Below are positions 6,262-7,625 of a stretch of DNA of 7,625 nt, piece after piece (the stretch's first letter is position 1; each line of letters starts with the position of its first letter). The translations under genes were made by a program, and so were the position numbers. The stretch spans positions 1 to 7,625 of the forward strand of contig CAZJKT010000026.1 of assembly GCA_964547015.1 (NCBI GenBank), given 5' to 3'. The DNA is from JAFGCN01 sp964547015 (GTDB lineage Archaea; Aenigmatarchaeota; Aenigmatarchaeia; QMZS01). Under the pieces are notes generated by a model that saw only the letters and a program-made list of their open reading frames with translations, did no database searches and was not told the origin of the DNA.

Positions 6262-6290
6262 CTAATTAAATTCCCTCGTTTTAATTAATT
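6262..6290. promoter_or_regulatory. Divergent AT-rich promoter region for tRNA-Phe and the PNPOx gene
   Basis: TTTTAATTAATT at 6279-6290 is centred about 21 bases before the tRNA-Phe 5' end. On the other strand, ATTTAATTA (6263-6271) lies about 19 bases before the PNPOx ATG. Both fit archaeal TATA boxes with short or no leaders. They are called from composition and position only. Confidence 0.4.
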
Positions 6291-6327
6291 TCAGCTAATT
6301 TTATGGGGTGGTAGCTCAGCTTGGGAG

Positions 6328-6368
6328 TTGGGCTTTTGGCTGATAATACCTGCCGAAGCCTGCCCAAC
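6328..6368 (+). other. D-arm intron of tRNA-Phe, position 22/23 (41 nt)
   Basis: TGGG (6322-6325) pairs with CCCA (6363-6366) as the central BHB helix, with bulges AG|T and AC|A. Inside, TGGGCTT (6329-6335) pairs with AAGCCTG (6356-6362) over seven positions, two of them G-U, followed by a GGC/GCC tip. Removal restores a perfect D stem. It is a plain compact intron with no copy of the repeated element. Confidence 0.85.
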
Positions 6369-6400
6369 AGCGCATGGCTGAAGACCATGAAGTCGTGGGT

Positions 6401-6545
6401 GAAGCCTTTTCTTGCGAAGAAAAGGCCTCAACGCCAAAAGAACCTGAAACCGCGCAGCGGTTTTGGGCGCTGTTCCTTGTGAACGAGCGGCAGTTTTCTG
6501 CTTCGCACAAATATTACGCTGAACTGGCAATGAGAACTTCCACAA
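6401..6545 (+). other. T-loop intron of tRNA-Phe, position 54/55 (145 nt)
   Basis: GTGG (6395-6398) pairs perfectly with CCAC (6540-6543), with bulges GT|G (6399-6401) and AA|T (6544-6546), and an inner helix AAG (6402-6404) with CTT (6537-6539). Cutting there rebuilds the T loop. The central helix uses the 5' strand of the T stem itself, so the precursor cannot form the mature T stem and the BHB together. It is unusually long for a tRNA intron and holds copy 4 of the element plus about 55 nt more. Confidence 0.8.
6404..6490 (+). repeat. Structured intron element, copy 4 (fullest copy)
   Basis: The first hairpin is a perfect 10 bp (6404-6413 with 6417-6426, loop GCG). The linker is CTCAACGCCAAAAGAA (6427-6442). 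The second hairpin is 7 bp (6447-6453 with 6457-6463, loop GCA). CGCC (6432-6435) can pair with GGCG (6466-6469) to close this domain. A third hairpin, TGTTC with GAACG (6471-6485), and AGCG follow. The stretch 6446-6490 recurs in diverged form at 6591-6641. Confidence 0.7.
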
Positions 6546-6665
6546 TCAAATCCCACCCGCCCCATTAACCTTAATTTCTGCAATCAAACCGAAAACCCGA
6601 AGGGTTTTTGGCGCCGTTCGAGCGCAAGCGAAGAACGAGCGTCCCACCCGCCCCATTAACCTTAA
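6543..6665 (+). repeat. Duplicated 3' end of tRNA-Phe, second copy interrupted by a 53-nt insert
   Basis: CAATCAAA occurs at 6543-6550 and 6581-6588. The 24-base string that starts TCCCACCCGCCCCATTAACC occurs identically at 6551-6574 and 6642-6665. In the first copy the two parts are contiguous and form the end of the tRNA. In the second they are split by 6589-6641, exactly between the equivalents of T-loop positions 59 and 60. No BHB pairing is found around that insert, so the second copy is probably not a spliced exon. Confidence 0.8.
6591..6641 (+). repeat. Structured element, copy 5 (partial, lacks the first hairpin)
   Basis: AAAACCC (6592-6598) pairs with GGGTTTT (6602-6608), loop GAA. 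It is followed by TGGCGCC, then GTTC (6616-6619) with GAAC (6633-6636) and GAGCG. This matches the second and third hairpins of copy 4, including the GGCGC spacer and the GAACGAGCG end, while the stem bases differ. The CTTTTCTT hairpin and the CAACnCCAAAAGAA linker are absent. Confidence 0.55.
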
Positions 6666-6679
6666 ATTTAATTAAGACC

Positions 6680-7048
6680 TTATTTGACTGCGTAGAAATC
6701 CGAGTAGATATCTTTGTTTTCCCTAAGGGGCCGTCCGTTATACAGCAGACGGTCGTTTTTTTCGATAATCCGATCCATTTCACGGGTAATGCAGCGGTAA
6801 ATCGGGAGGACTCGCCGGAAGGTATTGTTGCCGCCCAAATGGAGAGACAGTTCTATGACCCCCCTCCGTTCAAACTTTATTATTTCCTGGGGGTTTTTCT
6901 CAAGATACTTATCGGCGGATTTCAGAATGGAGTACATAGCCCAGCCCCCCAGACCTATATTTGCTGTGGCCTCTAAACAGAGGTATGCTGCGCCTGCGAA
7001 TATTATACTCCGCTCAACGGGGAAGCTATATTGTATTAAGTCAATCAT
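6680..7048 (-). CDS. Hypothetical protein (122 aa)
   Basis: I do not recognise this protein. It has a mildly hydrophobic N-terminal third (SIIFAGAAYLCLEATANIGLGGWAM at about 14-38) that is not long or uniform enough for a confident membrane call. A charged region follows (SADKYLEKNPQEIIKFERRG), and the rest is mixed, ending in SDFYAVK. The ATG at 7046-7048 follows AGGTGT closely and has a TATA-like box about 25-30 bases upstream. It is divergent from the nucleotidyltransferase gene and shares a 97-base promoter spacer with it. A toxin-antitoxin link with that gene is possible by position, but nothing in the sequence shows it. Confidence 0.65.
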   Translation of the reverse strand: MIDLIQYSFPVERSIIFAGAAYLCLEATANIGLGGWAMYSILKSADKYLEKNPQEIIKFERRGVIELSLHLGGNNTFRRVLPIYRCITREMDRIIEKNDRLLYNGRPLRENKDIYSDFYAVK

Positions 7049-7071
7049 ACACCTATATCTTTTTCGGATTC

Positions 7072-7082
7072 AAATATATAGG
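7072..7082. promoter_or_regulatory. Near-symmetric TATA box between divergent genes
   Basis: AAATATATAGG reads as a TATA box on both strands (CTATATATTT on the minus strand). It lies about 25-30 bases upstream of the ATG at 7048 (minus) and about 40-70 bases upstream of the plus-strand candidate starts at 7119 and 7146, so the plus-strand message would have a short leader. Confidence 0.45.
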
Positions 7083-7145
7083 TATTATCCCGTATGTCAT
7101 AGTCTGTACTACTAGGGTATGTATGGATACCTTTTGCAGAGGATT

Positions 7146-7625
7146 ATGGCTGAAAATGTGGACTATGGCAAACAACTGGCGGAAATGAAGGCTTATATGG
7201 AATCCCGGTTTATGCCCTTAGAAGGAAGGCAGGAAATTCTTGGGCATATGCGCGAGCTTTCTGAAAGGTCCTGCGAAGAATACCCCGAAATCTGCAGCAT
7301 CGTTACCGCAGGGAGCCTCACCCGCGGCGACTTTATATTGGGAACAAGCGACTTTGACATTGCGGCGGTTTTTTATGGAGAGCCCTGCCCCGATGCGATA
7401 GATACTCTGCGGACTGGGGCGGAAAAGGGATTTTCTAAGTATTTCGGGCATAGCGCCCACGGCAAATGGGCTTACGACCTCCAGTCAGCGCGGCTTGACC
7501 AGATACCCAGGGAAAATAAAAATCCTGAGATTTTCTGCCCGCTTGGGCTTTTCAATTATCGCGCCTTTGACACAAAGGAGTGCGGTGTAGTTTTGTGCGG
7601 GGAAAATATACTAAAAGATTTAGTT
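7146..7625 (+). CDS. Nucleotidyltransferase-fold protein, 3' end outside the window
   Basis: The frame is open for 160 codons to the window edge. Residues 56-71 (GSLTRGDFILGTSDFD) give the minimal nucleotidyltransferase motif: Gly56-Ser57 followed by Asp69 and Asp71, which bind the metal and nucleotide. A helix-rich stretch follows, and later CGVVLCGENIL (146-156) resembles the VLYGxDxL segment that ends this domain in aminoglycoside-nucleotidyltransferase-like and related proteins. Family members transfer a nucleotide to a small molecule, RNA or protein; the substrate cannot be told. The chosen ATG at 7146 follows CAGAGG very closely. An in-frame ATG at 7119 would add nine residues (MYGYLLQRI) and is a real alternative. 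Confidence 0.8.
   Translation, partial: MAENVDYGKQLAEMKAYMESRFMPLEGRQEILGHMRELSERSCEEYPEICSIVTAGSLTRGDFILGTSDFDIAAVFYGEPCPDAIDTLRTGAEKGFSKYFGHSAHGKWAYDLQSARLDQIPRENKNPEIFCPLGLFNYRAFDTKECGVVLCGENILKDLV

Larger units (their letters stand above)
6305..6564 (+). tRNA. tRNA-Phe(GAA): tRNA-Phe(GAA) with two introns (22/23 and 54/55)
   Basis: Exons 6305-6327, 6369-6400 and 6546-6564 join into a 74-nt tRNA. The acceptor stem GGGGTGG (6305-6311) pairs with CCGCCCC (6557-6563) with one G-U, discriminator A6564. The D stem GCTC pairs with GAGC only after the first intron is removed. The anticodon stem CATGG (6373-6377) pairs with CCATG (6385-6389) around CTGAAGA, anticodon GAA at 6380-6382. The variable loop is AAGTC. 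The T stem GTGGG (6395-6399) pairs with CCCAC (6552-6556), and the T loop TTCAAAT is restored only after the second intron is removed. G20 and A73 fit phenylalanine identity. The usual 37/38 site is uninterrupted. CCA is not encoded. Confidence 0.92.

Noticed and set aside
6291..6568. Open frames of 64-84 aa on both strands
   Set aside because: They overlap tRNA-Phe and its introns, and the codons are dictated by tRNA exons and hairpins.
6543..6665. Possible CRISPR array or integrase attachment pair
   Set aside because: There are only two copies 91 bases apart, no spacer series, and no cas or integrase gene. It is better read as a tRNA 3' end duplication.
6369..6665. Split (trans-spliced) tRNA-Phe
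   Set aside because: All pieces lie in order on one strand with cis BHB pairings, so trans-splicing is not needed.
7218..7460. 80-aa frame on the minus strand
   Set aside because: It is antisense to the nucleotidyltransferase, whose catalytic motif lies in the same stretch.

Overview
The window looks like a piece of an archaeal genome, most likely a small-genome (DPANN-type) archaeon. The grounds are: a FEN1-type flap endonuclease with a C-terminal PCNA-binding box; a divergent archaeal-type ScpA kleisin; an ADP-forming acyl-CoA synthetase beta-like subunit; a Cys-rich surface protein with a C-terminal membrane anchor; mostly leaderless starts with AT-rich TATA-like boxes about 20-27 bases upstream; and tRNA genes without encoded CCA that carry bulge-helix-bulge (BHB) introns. 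The phylum is not certain from this sequence.

Layout. 28-927 (+): Cys-rich surface protein, followed by a hairpin terminator. 991-1261 (+): tRNA-Arg(GCG) with two introns. 1340-2761 (-): uncharacterised 473-aa protein, downstream of and probably co-transcribed with scpA (2794-3600, -). 3622-4188 (+): short ATP-grasp acyl-CoA synthetase beta-like protein, divergent from scpA. 4221-4433 (-): tRNA-Gln(TTG) with a canonical intron and a 100-N scaffold gap exactly in its T loop. 4477-4680 and 4711-4842 (+): two small proteins, 67 and 43 aa. 4845-5816 (-): fen. 5889-6248 (-): PNPOx-fold FMN-binding protein. 6305-6564 (+): tRNA-Phe(GAA) with two introns, followed by a second copy of its 3' end at 6642-6665. 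6680-7048 (-): unknown 122-aa protein. 7119/7146 to the window end (+): nucleotidyltransferase cut by the edge.

The notable content is in the stretches with no protein gene. All three tRNA genes are interrupted. Two have introns inside the T loop, and the third has its assembly break there. Three of the five sequenced introns, plus the fen/PNPOx spacer, carry the same structured motif: a 9-11 bp CTTTTCTT/AAGAAAAG hairpin closed by a three-base loop, a conserved single-stranded linker close to CAACnCCAAAAGAA, then a second hairpin whose stem changes in sequence but keeps its pairing. A partial fifth copy sits inside the duplicated 3' end of tRNA-Phe. This looks like a dispersed structured RNA element that occupies tRNA introns and prefers the T loop, and I do not recognise it as a named family.

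The protein genes are mostly housekeeping (chromosome organisation, Okazaki fragment processing, acyl-CoA metabolism) and do not form one pathway.
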